NCBI GenBank assembly: GCA_964542475.1
Contig: CAZIUL010000001.1
Span: forward strand, 62,001 to 126,000
DNA: 64,000 nt
From: CAZIUL01 sp964542475
Lineage (GTDB): Bacteria; Planctomycetota; B15-G4; CAYZWU01
Direction of reading: 5' to 3'
In this document: in pieces, positions 33,160-42,369 of the stretch
Layout: each line of letters opens with the position of its first letter
How positions within the stretch are numbered: position 1 is the first letter of the stretch
Position numbers and translations under genes: made by a program
Notes under the pieces: model-generated
Told to the model about the DNA's origin: nothing
The model's database searches: none
The model's input: the letters and a program-made list of their open reading frames with translations, nothing else

Positions 33160-34836
33160 GTGAGTGTCAACCGTTTGTCCCTGAAAAGTGTATCAACAGC
33201 TGTGTTGCTGCTCCTGATTGTGTCAGGCAGCGGTTTGGCAGCAGTCCGTGCATGGCCGAACGTATCACCTGACGGGATCAACAGTCAGTTGCCTGATGAG
33301 GCGAATGTGAGGACAGCCGGCCAGAGCCCGGCAACCGCGGAGGATCCTGATGATAAACCTTTGCCGGATGCCCCCGGCGATCGAGAGGATAAAGGCGGTG
33401 AGAGCGGAGAGCCTGGAGATGATGTTTTAGTCGGCGCGGCCGGACTCGACGAAGATGAGCAAGCCGGTGCGGAGGCCGGGCATGGTATCGGGCTCGGAAC
33501 GGAACTTCCCCTCTGGAGCGTTATCCCGTTTATCGGCATTCTCCTTTCCATCGCGGTTTTGCCGTTGATACTGCCCAGGATCTGGCACCATTATTTCCCA
33601 GCGATTTCCGCGTTCTGGGCTCTGGTTTTTGCGGTGCCGTTTCTGTTGTGTTACGGGAAGGTTGCCATACGCGAGATACTCCACATATACCTTGTTGACT
33701 ATATTCCCTTTATCATCCTGCTTTGGGGTCTTTTCACGATATCTGGTGGAATCGTCATCAAAGGGTCGCTGAAGGGCTCTCCTCTGGTGAACACCGTTCT
33801 TCTGATCATAGGGACGGCGATTGCAAGCTGGATAGGAACAACAGGCGCTTCCATGCTGTTGATCCGGCCGCTGATCAGGGCTAATGCGTGGCGTGAACGC
33901 AAAGTGCATATAATCATTTTTTTCATATTCCTGGTCTCCAATATAGGCGGATCCCTCACCCCTCTCGGCGACCCGCCCCTGTTCCTTGGCTTTCTCCACG
34001 GCGTCCCTTTTTTCTGGACTTTTAACCTCCTCCCGCACATGGCCTTGGCTTCGCTGCTCCTGTTGGCTTTGTTCTATTTCTTCGATTCGTACTATTTTCG
34101 GCGCGAGGACCTGAGCCGGCGTTCACCAGAGAAGGAGAAAATTCCTTTCCGCATAGAAGGGGCGCACAATGCCATTTTCCTGGCCGGAGTCATCGGAGCT
34201 GTTTTGATGAGTGGGCTTGTGCACCTGGGGCATTTGAATGTTCTGGGAGTCCACGTGGCTACAGAGAGTTTGATGCGGGACGGCATCATCGTGGCCATGG
34301 GGCTTTTTTCTTTGTACACAACATCAAAAGCCGTCAGGGAGTCCAACGAGTTTTCCTGGTTCCCCATCAAGGAGGTGGCTTACCTGTTTGCCGGGATTTT
34401 CATGACCATAATACCGGCACTGGCAATCCTGAAGGCTGGGAGTCAAGGCGGGCTCAGCTTTTTAGTGGAAAACGTTTCGGCTCCAATGGATTACTTCTGG
34501 ATCACTGGTATTCTATCCAGTTTTCTCGACAACGCGCCAACATACCTGACTTTTTTGAACACTGCGCTTGGCACCTATTTCGCCAACCTGGGGGAACATG
34601 AAGCGATAGCCGGCCTGATTGCCCAGAAAGGTGTGTATCTGGAGGCTATCTCAGCAGGAGCTGTTTTCATGGGAGCTAACACCTACATCGGTAATGCTCC
34701 CAATTTCATGGTTAAATCGATTGCCGAGGAGTCCGGGGTGCCCATGCCCAGCTTTTTTGGTTTTATGATCAAGTACTCGATCCCCATCCTGATTCCCCTG
34801 TTTGTATTCGTAACGATCGTATTCTTTCTCGTATAG
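33160..34836 (+). CDS. Sodium:proton antiporter-like / citrate-type (CitMHS_2-like) transporter
   Basis: 558 residues. After a signal-like N-terminus (LLLLIVSGSGLAAVRA) come about 85 residues rich in Asp, Glu, Gly and Pro (about 35-112), then at least 10 helices from residue 117. FFIFLVSNIGGSLTPLGDPPLFLGFL and SWIGTTGASMLLIRPLIR are signatures of the sodium:proton antiporter group near NhaD/UIT. FLDNAPTYLTFLNTA and GANTYIGNAPNFMVKSIAEESG are the second half. Substrate is not certain. The acidic extension is atypical. GTG start with GGAG about 8 bases before. Confidence 0.8.
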   Translation: MSVNRLSLKSVSTAVLLLLIVSGSGLAAVRAWPNVSPDGINSQLPDEANVRTAGQSPATAEDPDDKPLPDAPGDREDKGGESGEPGDDVLVGAAGLDEDEQAGAEAGHGIGLGTELPLWSVIPFIGILLSIAVLPLILPRIWHHYFPAISAFWALVFAVPFLLCYGKVAIREILHIYLVDYIPFIILLWGLFTISGGIVIKGSLKGSPLVNTVLLIIGTAIASWIGTTGASMLLIRPLIRANAWRERKVHIIIFFIFLVSNIGGSLTPLGDPPLFLGFLHGVPFFWTFNLLPHMALASLLLLALFYFFDSYYFRREDLSRRSPEKEKIPFRIEGAHNAIFLAGVIGAVLMSGLVHLGHLNVLGVHVATESLMRDGIIVAMGLFSLYTTSKAVRESNEFSWFPIKEVAYLFAGIFMTIIPALAILKAGSQGGLSFLVENVSAPMDYFWITGILSSFLDNAPTYLTFLNTALGTYFANLGEHEAIAGLIAQKGVYLEAISAGAVFMGANTYIGNAPNFMVKSIAEESGVPMPSFFGFMIKYSIPILIPLFVFVTIVFFLV

Positions 34837-35027
34837 GTTTGAAAAAAACCTTGCATTTTTTTGCCGGATGAGATCATATTAAGGGTTTTGTTTCAGCAAA
34901 TGACAGATAAACCCAATACCAAGAATGACGTTCTCGTACCGTAATCGATGTATACGTCCGCTACGGTTTGCTTGTTTTTGACACTGTTGTTAATCTATCA
35001 CCTTTTACTATATAGGTTTGGAAACAG

Positions 35028-35504
35028 ATGAAACTATCGGAGCTTTTGTCTGAAGAGGCCATAGTCCTCAATATCAAGGACATGGACAAATGGGCGCTGA
35101 TCTCGGAGTTGATCGAAGTGCTTGTCCAGACAGGCCAGATATCACCTGATGTACAGGCACCGGTTCATGCTGCGCTCGTGGACCGGGAAAAGTCGATGTC
35201 AACAGGTATGGAAAACGGTGTCGCTATTCCACACTGTTGCGTTGATTTGATCAACGAAACGGTTGTTTCACTTGGAATTTCCGGTGAGGGGATCGATTTC
35301 GATTCCATTGACAACAAGCCGACGCATCTGGTCATTCTCCTTGTCACGCCGAAAAACAAGACCAAGATGCACATCAAGACCCTGGCTGAAATAGCCAAAC
35401 TATTGAATCACGAGTCCTCCAGGACACGACTTTTGGGTGCGGAAACACCGGAGGATACGATAAGAATCATCAGGGAGGAGGAACAACAAGGCTATATGGC
35501 CTGA
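35028..35504 (+). CDS. ptsN: PTS EIIA-type protein (PtsN/fructose family)
   Basis: 158 residues. MKLSELLSEEAIVLNIKDMDKWALISEL and STGMENGVAIPHCCVDL are canonical for EIIA-Ntr, with the phosphorylated histidine in AIPH. Likely a regulator rather than a sugar transporter; no EIIB/C, HPr or EI gene lies nearby. A possible promoter (TTGTTA at 34987-34992, TATATA at 35009-35014) would leave almost no leader. Confidence 0.88.
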   Translation: MKLSELLSEEAIVLNIKDMDKWALISELIEVLVQTGQISPDVQAPVHAALVDREKSMSTGMENGVAIPHCCVDLINETVVSLGISGEGIDFDSIDNKPTHLVILLVTPKNKTKMHIKTLAEIAKLLNHESSRTRLLGAETPEDTIRIIREEEQQGYMA

Positions 35505-35679
35505 TTGGTTCGGTTTTTAGGCTGTATATCCAGATGGTTGTCCGGATTCCCTGTTTTTAAAGCAAACGAGGCCTGTAACGTGTTTTTAGTACTGACTTTT
35601 ATGACCAATTGGAGCATCGGCTTTCCTCCTCCTCGATAATGGGGAGCGGGATAGCAAGGAAAAGGAGCGTGATAACTGC

Positions 35680-35889
35680 ATGATCCGGATTCAGATAAAA
35701 GAAAACGAACCGCTGGAGAAAACTCTTCGACGACTCAGGAAGATATGTAACAACGAGGGCGTAACCAAGGGGATCAAAAGATCTTCATATTACGAGAAAC
35801 CAAGCGAAAAAAGGCGACGCAGGCAACGGGAACGGCTCAAGAGCATTCGTATGGGTACCCATATGAGAAGAAGGGGCCGAAACACCTGA
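35680..35889 (+). CDS. rpsU: 30S ribosomal protein bS21
   Basis: 69 residues, strongly basic: IQIKENEPLEKTLRRLRKICNNEG, KRRRRQRERLKSIRMG, RRRGRNT. Binds near the 3' end of 16S rRNA and helps initiation. AAAAGGAGCG lies about 10 bases upstream of the ATG. The leader contains CTTTCCTCCTCCTCG, which is complementary to GGGGAG or AAGGAG nearby and could mask the ribosome site. Confidence 0.94.
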   Translation: MIRIQIKENEPLEKTLRRLRKICNNEGVTKGIKRSSYYEKPSEKRRRRQRERLKSIRMGTHMRRRGRNT

Positions 35890-35995
35890 GCCCGTGCCAG
35901 TATTTTTTGACAAGAGAGCTTTTCTGAATGTAGAGCGAATACCCCATGACCGGGGTTGTTACATGGTACATGCACTTCCCGGATCGCTTTCGAGC

Positions 35996-36436
35996 TCATT
36001 CCTGTTCCAGTTCTTCGATCTTGGCCAGTCTTGTTGCGTGACGTCCGCCTTCAAACCCTGTGTTGAGCCATACCTTTATTATATCCGCCAGAAGATTCCG
36101 GTCGATGGATCTGGCGCCAAGGCAGATTATGTTGGCGTCGTTATGAGCGCGGCTTAAGCGGGCGGTTTCGACGCTGTGACAAAGCGCTGCTCTGATCCGT
36201 TTGAATTTGTTGGCACTGATACACATGCCGATACCTGTTCCGCATACGAGCACTCCTCTGTCCGCTTCGCCCCTGCTGACCGCACCGGCGATTTTGGCCG
36301 CGTAATCCGGGTAGTGACAGGATTCGGTGGATGTTGTGCCGGCATCGATGGTTTCATGCCCGGATTCTTCGATGAATTTCTTGAGGAACTCTTTTGCGTC
36401 AAAGCCCGCATGATCGGATCCGATTATTAGTTTCAT
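35996..36436 (-). CDS. rpiB: Ribose-5-phosphate isomerase B
   Basis: 146 residues. MKLIIGSDHAGFDAKEFLKKFI, DYAAKIAGAVSRGEADRGVLVCGTGIGMCISANK and RAALCHSVETARLSRAHNDANIICLGAR are diagnostic (Cys, His and Arg of the active site visible). Interconverts ribose- and ribulose-5-phosphate. The start codon overlaps the stop of the upstream sua5 fusion (ATGA), so translation is coupled. Confidence 0.96.
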   Translation of the reverse strand: MKLIIGSDHAGFDAKEFLKKFIEESGHETIDAGTTSTESCHYPDYAAKIAGAVSRGEADRGVLVCGTGIGMCISANKFKRIRAALCHSVETARLSRAHNDANIICLGARSIDRNLLADIIKVWLNTGFEGGRHATRLAKIEELEQE

Positions 36437-37491
36437 AGCGATTTCGCGATTTCCAGAAGGTTTGAATAAAGACGGGATGCACATTGCGAATACACCGATT
36501 CAGAACCGCCGAATGGATCCGGGATATCCATGCCTTTTTCATCGATGAGCTTTACCTTGCTGTCGCAACCGCGCAGTTTTTCCCAGATACTCGATTTGTG
36601 GGCTGATGTCATGGCAAAAACCAGATCGGCGTTTTCGAGCATGCCGGTGGTGACCTGTTGAGCGGAATGGTCGCTGATGTCGATCTCCATTTTATCCAGC
36701 GCTCTGATTGCGTTCAGGCTGGCCTTGCCGCCCTGATGGGAAGCAAATCCGGCGGATTGGACGAGGTAACCTCGATACGGCAGGCCGGATGGCTCACAAG
36801 AAAACCGCACGGACAGGAGCTTTTCGAGTATCCCTTTCGCCATGGGGCTGCGGCAACTGTTTCCTGTACATACGAAAAGGACTTTAAGGCATGCGGTGTC
36901 AATGATGTTTTTTTCCGAGATGATTCCTGTACGTACTACTGAAAAGGAATCACCTGACACGCGCACAACCGTTGATGGCTCTCCTATTTTAGCCTTTCCA
37001 TCGTTGACAACGAGCTCGATTTCGTTGTCGTAGAAATCGATCACCTGTTCCGCGGTAAACGCAGGCGGCGTGCCGGCGGGGTTGGCGCTCGGCAGGATGA
37101 TGGGGACGCCGGATGCTCGTATTATGTCCCGGGTAACTTCATTGCCCGGAACCCTGAGGCCGATCGGTGTTCCTGAAGGGGGAGTGACGATTATGGTCAA
37201 TGGACCCGGCCAGTAGCGTTTGACGAGTTTGCCGGCTAAGCGGCTGGTCTCGAGGCTGAATCCAAGCAGGTCGTTTGTGTCTGCCAGGTGGACAGTGAAC
37301 GGCTTTCCCTTTGGCCGGTTCTTGAGTCTGATAAGGCGCTGGACCGCGCTGGGCAGGTCGTTGTTAGCACCCAGGCCGTACACGGTTTCAGTTGGAAGCG
37401 CAACGATTTTACCGTTTTTGAGAGCTTCGGCAGCTTCTGACACGACTTCCAGGCGGTTTTTTGCAGTGACTGTTTTAAGGACGGTTTTCAT
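36433..37491 (-). CDS. Sua5/YrdC threonylcarbamoyl-AMP synthase fused to low-molecular-weight phosphatase
   Basis: 352 residues in one frame. Residues about 13-195 are Sua5/YrdC/TsaC: KIVALPTETVYGLGANN, RPKGKPFTVHL, RYWPGPLTIIV, GLRVPG, PSANPAG, making threonylcarbamoyl-AMP for the tRNA t6A37 modification. Residues about 202-352 are a low-molecular-weight phosphatase: VLFVCTGNSCRSPMA (CX5R, Cys208 to Arg214) and IPDPFGGSE (general acid Asp); the Thr after Cys is also found in arginine phosphatases such as YwlE. In Bacillus ywlC (sua5), ywlE and ywlF (rpiB) are neighbours; here the first two are joined and rpiB follows. The ATG at 37491 has only a weak ribosome site. Confidence 0.9.
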   Translation of the reverse strand: MKTVLKTVTAKNRLEVVSEAAEALKNGKIVALPTETVYGLGANNDLPSAVQRLIRLKNRPKGKPFTVHLADTNDLLGFSLETSRLAGKLVKRYWPGPLTIIVTPPSGTPIGLRVPGNEVTRDIIRASGVPIILPSANPAGTPPAFTAEQVIDFYDNEIELVVNDGKAKIGEPSTVVRVSGDSFSVVRTGIISEKNIIDTACLKVLFVCTGNSCRSPMAKGILEKLLSVRFSCEPSGLPYRGYLVQSAGFASHQGGKASLNAIRALDKMEIDISDHSAQQVTTGMLENADLVFAMTSAHKSSIWEKLRGCDSKVKLIDEKGMDIPDPFGGSESVYSQCASRLYSNLLEIAKSL

Positions 37492-37645
37492 CACTCGACC
37501 AGATCGTAATTTATAACCATCAACTGACAAACATCCGATTCCGGAAAGCAATAAAATACGGGACATTCATTATTGTCGCCCCGGCAGTACTTGCCAAGGT
37601 TTTTTTGTTTTTATGGGTAAGGCGGGAAATTTGGTATAAAAAAAC

Positions 37646-38467
37646 GTGCGAAGGATGTTTTCCAGAGATTCTCAGGCTTTCGAGGTTTCGATCGGCATGA
37701 ATGGTAAAGAACGTAATAGACGCGTGGACCGCCTAGCATTTCTTGGCACTCTGGCGGGAGGGTTGGCCCACGAGGTCAAGAACCCGTTGAGCACCATCAG
37801 CATGAACCTCCAGCTGCTGAAAGAGGATTGGAATGATCCTGAGAATCCCCGCGAGGTCAGAGCACTCAAGCGCGTGGAGATCCTCCTGCGGGAAATCAAA
37901 CGTCTTGACTCCATTGTCAATGATTTTTTAAGATTCGCCAGGGGGTTCTCTCTGGAGCCGGTGCCTTCCAGCCTCAACCAGCTTGTCAAGGAGCTCATCG
38001 ATTTTCTGGATCCGGAAAGCACGCGGCTGAAGATCAGGGTCTCTGCTTATCTGGATCAGGCGCTGCCCCGGGTTCCTTTGGATCGAAAGTACGTTCAGAA
38101 GGCGTTGTTGAACGTTTTTCACAACGCTTTCCATGCGCTCGAGGGGATGGACGAGAGCAAGCGCGAAGTCATGGTGAGGACGCGCGAACGGGACGGAGGC
38201 GCCGAAATAGTCGTCACCGACACCGGCTCGGGCATGAGTACCGAAGTCCGCGAAAAGATGTTTCAGGTCTTTTACTCGACGAAAAAGGGCGGAACCGGAA
38301 TGGGCATGCCTACCGCAAGACGGATCATCGAGGAACACGACGGCACGATTTCGGTGCTGAGCGAGGAGGGCAAAGGCACTTCCTTTATAATGTTTTTTCC
38401 AGGTGAAGAACCCGGAAGGGAAGCTCCCGCCTCCGCGAAGAATACAGGAACCGGAGATCGACAATAA
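37646..38467 (+). CDS. Sensor histidine kinase, NtrB-like
   Basis: 273 residues, soluble (no membrane helices, no clear PAS domain). The H box is LAGGLAHEVKNPLSTISMNLQLL (phosphorylated His at about 42). The N box is NVFHNAFHAL, then VTDTGSGMS and KKGGTGMGMPTARRII (G boxes). A short Ser/Ala/Gly tail ends the protein. Partner is the response regulator that starts 5 bases downstream. Start uncertain (GTG 37646; internal ATGs at 37655 and 37697). Confidence 0.92.
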   Translation: MRRMFSRDSQAFEVSIGMNGKERNRRVDRLAFLGTLAGGLAHEVKNPLSTISMNLQLLKEDWNDPENPREVRALKRVEILLREIKRLDSIVNDFLRFARGFSLEPVPSSLNQLVKELIDFLDPESTRLKIRVSAYLDQALPRVPLDRKYVQKALLNVFHNAFHALEGMDESKREVMVRTRERDGGAEIVVTDTGSGMSTEVREKMFQVFYSTKKGGTGMGMPTARRIIEEHDGTISVLSEEGKGTSFIMFFPGEEPGREAPASAKNTGTGDRQ

Positions 38468-38472
38468 TACCA

Positions 38473-39846
38473 ATGGGGATATCTCTTCAGATGAAGGCAA
38501 AACGTGTGCTGGTAGTGGATGATGAACTCGATCATGCTGAAGTTCTTGCCGAGGGCATCGAGAGGATCGGACTGGAAACACAAGTGGTCGGCTCGGGCGA
38601 GGAAGGCCTGAAGGCACTGAAAGAAAGCCGGTTCGATATCGTGTTGACCGACCTCGTGATGAAGGGTGTTGACGGCATGCAGATCCTGAGGGAGGCGGTG
38701 AAACGCTCCGACTTGGTAGACGTTGTCATGGTGACAGGCTACGGATCCGTGGAGAGCGCAGTGACGGCGATGCAGGAAGGCGCTGCTGATTACATCACCA
38801 AGCCGGTCAACCTGGACGAGCTTCGTACCGTTTTGAAAAACATCCTGGAGAAGCAGTCACTCAAACAGACAACCATCGAACTCAAAAAACAGCTCGATCT
38901 CAAGTACGGCTTCGGGAACATCGTTGGGAACTCCAAGCCCATGACAGATGTTTTTGACCTGTTGAAGCAGGTGTCTCCAACCAACGTGACGGTGTTGATC
39001 TACGGAAAGAGCGGGACAGGCAAGGAGCTGATCGCGCGGGCGATTCATAACAACAGCCTGAGAAAATCGTACCCTTTCGTTGCTCTCAACTGCGGCGCGC
39101 TATCCGAGGGGATCCTGGAATCTGAGCTTTTCGGGCATGAGAAAGGCGCGTTTACAGGCGCTTTGTCCAGGGTGATCGGCAAGTTCGAATACGCAAATCA
39201 GGGAACACTTTTTCTGGATGAAGTGGGTGATATGCCTTTGACGACCCAGATCAAGCTTCTCAGGGTTCTCGAGGAGCGTGAAATCGTGCGTGTGGGATCG
39301 AATGAGCCTGTCCCGGTTGATGTGAGGCTTGTCGCGGCCACCAATAAGAACCTGATCGAAGCGGTTTCGGACGGGCGTTTCAGGGAGGACCTTTATTTCC
39401 GTCTGAAGGTGGTCTCAATCAAGCTCCCTCCCCTCAAGGAAAGAGCTGGTGACATACACCTGCTCATCGATTTTTTCATCGCGGAGTTCAACAAACAGCA
39501 TGGGAAGAAAATCGAGAGCATTTCAGCCGAAGCCCGGGCTGTCTTGTGTTCAAACAGCTGGCCAGGCAATGTTCGCGAACTAAAAAACGTGATGGAAAAC
39601 ATGGTTGTCGTTGCCCAGGGGAATACTTTGGACGTTTTCGATATTCCGCCCGGTTACAAGGAAAAGCAGGGGGATACGGTTCCGGTCACTGGTCAGCTTG
39701 CAGGCATGAAGCTGGCTGATGTCGAACGTGAATGCCTGCGTTTAACCTTGACGCTCAACAGCGGGAACAGGGAAAAGACAGCTAAGATGCTTGGCATAGG
39801 GGAGAGGACCTTGTACCGGAAGATCAAGGAGTATGATTTACCCTAA
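38473..39846 (+). CDS. Sigma54-dependent response regulator, NtrC-like
   Basis: 457 residues. Receiver (RVLVVDDELDHAEVLA, phospho-Asp in DIVLTDLVMKG, TKPVN), AAA+ core with Walker A GKSGTGKELIARAI and the GAFTGA loop (KGAFTGALSR) that contacts sigma54, Walker B FLDEVGDMP, then a Fis-type helix-turn-helix (TAKMLGIGERTLYRKIKEY). It should activate sigma54 promoters; a candidate lies at 40052-40067. Paired with the kinase just upstream. Confidence 0.95.
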   Translation: MGISLQMKAKRVLVVDDELDHAEVLAEGIERIGLETQVVGSGEEGLKALKESRFDIVLTDLVMKGVDGMQILREAVKRSDLVDVVMVTGYGSVESAVTAMQEGAADYITKPVNLDELRTVLKNILEKQSLKQTTIELKKQLDLKYGFGNIVGNSKPMTDVFDLLKQVSPTNVTVLIYGKSGTGKELIARAIHNNSLRKSYPFVALNCGALSEGILESELFGHEKGAFTGALSRVIGKFEYANQGTLFLDEVGDMPLTTQIKLLRVLEEREIVRVGSNEPVPVDVRLVAATNKNLIEAVSDGRFREDLYFRLKVVSIKLPPLKERAGDIHLLIDFFIAEFNKQHGKKIESISAEARAVLCSNSWPGNVRELKNVMENMVVVAQGNTLDVFDIPPGYKEKQGDTVPVTGQLAGMKLADVERECLRLTLTLNSGNREKTAKMLGIGERTLYRKIKEYDLP

Positions 39847-39863
39847 CTTTGCAAAGTTAGGGT
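39840..39863. terminator. Palindrome overlapping the stop of the regulator gene
   Basis: ACCCTAACTTTGCAAAGTTAGGGT is one perfect 12+12 palindrome containing the TAA stop of the regulator. There is no long T-run, so it may be a weak terminator or a binding site. Confidence 0.4.
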
Positions 39864-40227
39864 TTACACTGATTCGACGGAGCCGCTCCCGCATACTGCC
39901 ACTCTGACAGCCAATTTTTCAATGTGGGATAATATATGCCGATTTGACAGAGAGAAAACCGCAAACAACAGGCAGTAATTGTATTAGGCCTTGTAAATCA
40001 ATATATTAACGGTTGTTAGGATAATTTATTCAGTTTGCCTAGTAGCCTGGATTGGCATACAATTTGTTTTATGAACGCAAAACATGCGCATTTTGGAAAG
40101 AAAACCATATTTGAGTGCGCCGCAGCCTGTTCCGGATGAAAATTTCGGCTCAGGTGTGATAAGAACGGGAATTATGTTTACGCGAGATTTTATACCATAC
40201 GAAGCTTGCTAATAAGGAGGCGGACAG
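39864..40227. other. Non-coding region upstream of dnaK
   Basis: 364 bases with moderate AT content and no reading frame. Contains a candidate sigma54 promoter (see 40052-40067), but no recognised CIRCE inverted repeat (TTAGCACTC-N9-GAGTGCTAA) and no clear sigma32 box. TAATAAGGAGGC near 40211 is the dnaK ribosome site. Confidence 0.5.
40052..40067 (+). promoter_or_regulatory. Candidate sigma54 (-24/-12) promoter upstream of dnaK
   Basis: TTGGCATACAATTTGT: GG (-24) and TG (-12) are 12 bases apart, as required; the -12 GC is GT here. It lies 161 bases upstream of the dnaK ATG and 206 bases after an NtrC-type regulator gene. Confidence 0.4.
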
Positions 40228-42168
40228 ATGGCTTCCAAGATAATTGGAATCGACCTGGGAACGACGAATTCAGTGGTTGCGATCATGGAAGGGGACCAAC
40301 CGGCGGTTATCGCCAATGCGGAGGGGTCCAGGCTGACTCCTTCCGTAGTGGCGTTTCAGGACAACGGTGAGCGCTTGATAGGGCATCCTGCTAAACGGCA
40401 GTCAGTGACAAATCCGAGAAACACGGTTTTTTCAATCAAACGTTTCATGGGACGCCGCCATAGTGAGGTGGCAGAGGAAGAGAAGATCGTTCCGTACAAA
40501 GTTGTCGGCGGGCAGGAAGAGCTGGTCAAAGTGGAATGCCAGGGTAAACAGTACACACCCCCTGAAATATCCGCAATGGTTCTTCAGAACCTGAAGGAGA
40601 CGGCTGAATCGTATCTCGGTCAGAAGATCGAGAGGGCGGTGATCACGGTGCCCGCCTACTTCAACGATTCACAGCGCCAGGCCACCAAGGACGCGGGCGT
40701 GATTGCCGGCTTGAAGGTGGAAAGGATAGTAAACGAGCCAACCGCGGCTTCTCTCGCATACGGGCTTGAGAAGAAGAAAACGGGCAGAATCGGCGTTTTC
40801 GATCTTGGGGGAGGAACTTTCGACATTTCGATTCTCGAGGTTGGAGACGGCGTTTACGAGGTGCTTTCCACGAACGGGGACACCCACCTGGGCGGCGATG
40901 ATTTCGATAATACCCTCCTCCAGCATGTTGCGGACGAGTTCAGAAAGGATCAGGGCGTTGACCTGAGAAACGATGTCATGGCGCTTCAGCGGCTCATGGA
41001 GGCTTGTGAAAAGGCGAAGTGCGAGCTTTCCTCCACGATGCAGACGACAATTAACCTTCCGTTTATCACGGCTGACCAGAGCGGCCCAAAGCACCTGCAG
41101 GTCAACATTACCCGGGCAAAGTTCGAGCAGCTGATAGAGACGTTGGTTGAGCGTGTCAGGAAACCGTGCGAGAGCGCCCTCGCCGATGCCGAGCTCAAGG
41201 CCAGCGATCTCAACGAGTTGATCCTGGTCGGCGGCTCCACCCGTATTCCCGCTGTCCAGGCGATAGTGAAGGAGATATTCGGGAAAGAGCCGACAAAGAA
41301 CGTGAATCCGGACGAGGTGGTTGCACTTGGAGCAGCTGTTCAGGGCGCCATCCTGGCTGGTGACGTCGATGATGTAGTGCTTCTCGATGTGACTCCGCTC
41401 TCCCTGGGGATCGAGACCTTGGGCGGCGTCATGACCAAGCTTATCGAGCGCAACACCACGATTCCCACATCAAAGAAAGAGGTCTTTTCCACGGCTGCCG
41501 ACGGCCAGCCTGCTGTGGACATACATGTCCTCCAGGGAGAAAGAGAGATGTCCCTGGACAACCGGACCCTTGGCAACTTCAAGCTCGATGGCATCCCGCC
41601 CGCACCCAGGGGTGTTCCCCAGATCGAGGTGAACTTCGATATCGATGCCAACGGGATCCTGAACGTTTCAGCAAAGGACCTCGGTACAGGGAAGGCGCAT
41701 TCCATAAAGATCGAATCCTCCTCGGGTTTGAGCAAGGAGGATGTGGAAAAAATGCGTAAGGAAGCCGAAACAAACGCGGAGGATGACAAAAAGAAACGCG
41801 AGCTCATCGACTTGAGAAACCAGGCTGACCACCTTGTCTACCTCACTGACAAGACCCTTAAGGAGCATGGAGAAAAGGTTTCCCAGGATGAGCGCCAGAA
41901 TATCGAATCCGCCAGGGACGAGCTGAAGAACACGCTCGAAGCCGGTGATGCGACTGCGGACACAATCAAGGCGGGCATGGAGAAGCTTTCCCAGGCCTCC
42001 TACAAGCTTTCGGAGATGATTTACAAGGATGCGGCCCAGAGTCAGGCTGACGCGGACGGGCAGGGTTGCGCACCCGGCGACGGTCCATGCAAGGATGCCA
42101 AAGAAGATGGTTCCAAGGAAAACGGTGGAGAAGATGTGGTCGATGCCGAGTTCGAGGTAAAGGAGTAG
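40228..42168 (+). CDS. dnaK: Chaperone DnaK (Hsp70)
   Basis: 646 residues. IIGIDLGTTNSVVAIMEGDQP, VFDLGGGTFDISILEVG and LVGGSTRIPAVQ are the ATPase motifs; the substrate domain begins at LLDVTPLSLGIETLGGVMT, and the protein ends with the usual DVVDAEFEVKE. AAGGAGG before the ATG. No grpE or dnaJ is adjacent, so it is a single transcription unit closed by the terminator at 42282-42320. The tail is slightly Asp/Gly-rich. Confidence 0.98.
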   Translation: MASKIIGIDLGTTNSVVAIMEGDQPAVIANAEGSRLTPSVVAFQDNGERLIGHPAKRQSVTNPRNTVFSIKRFMGRRHSEVAEEEKIVPYKVVGGQEELVKVECQGKQYTPPEISAMVLQNLKETAESYLGQKIERAVITVPAYFNDSQRQATKDAGVIAGLKVERIVNEPTAASLAYGLEKKKTGRIGVFDLGGGTFDISILEVGDGVYEVLSTNGDTHLGGDDFDNTLLQHVADEFRKDQGVDLRNDVMALQRLMEACEKAKCELSSTMQTTINLPFITADQSGPKHLQVNITRAKFEQLIETLVERVRKPCESALADAELKASDLNELILVGGSTRIPAVQAIVKEIFGKEPTKNVNPDEVVALGAAVQGAILAGDVDDVVLLDVTPLSLGIETLGGVMTKLIERNTTIPTSKKEVFSTAADGQPAVDIHVLQGEREMSLDNRTLGNFKLDGIPPAPRGVPQIEVNFDIDANGILNVSAKDLGTGKAHSIKIESSSGLSKEDVEKMRKEAETNAEDDKKKRELIDLRNQADHLVYLTDKTLKEHGEKVSQDERQNIESARDELKNTLEAGDATADTIKAGMEKLSQASYKLSEMIYKDAAQSQADADGQGCAPGDGPCKDAKEDGSKENGGEDVVDAEFEVKE

Positions 42169-42281
42169 GATGATCCGCTTGCCTGCTTGCTCGGTATACC
42201 GGAACATGAAGTTTTCGTCCATTTCTATCCCACGGTGACAGCTTTGGATGACAGTCCTTCTACAAAAAAACGGTAATTTGG

Positions 42282-42320
42282 CAGAGCCCGGTGTTTCCCT
42301 CCGGGCTCTGTTTGTATATA
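42282..42320 (+). terminator. Intrinsic terminator of dnaK
   Basis: CAGAGCCCGG (42282-42291) pairs perfectly with CCGGGCTCTG (42301-42310) around a 9-base loop, followed by TTTGTATATATAG. A strong stem for rho-independent termination. Confidence 0.8.
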
Positions 42321-42369
42321 TAGTTTCTTGAACCTCTGAACCATGAATCTCCTCTAGCATAGGTTCCTG

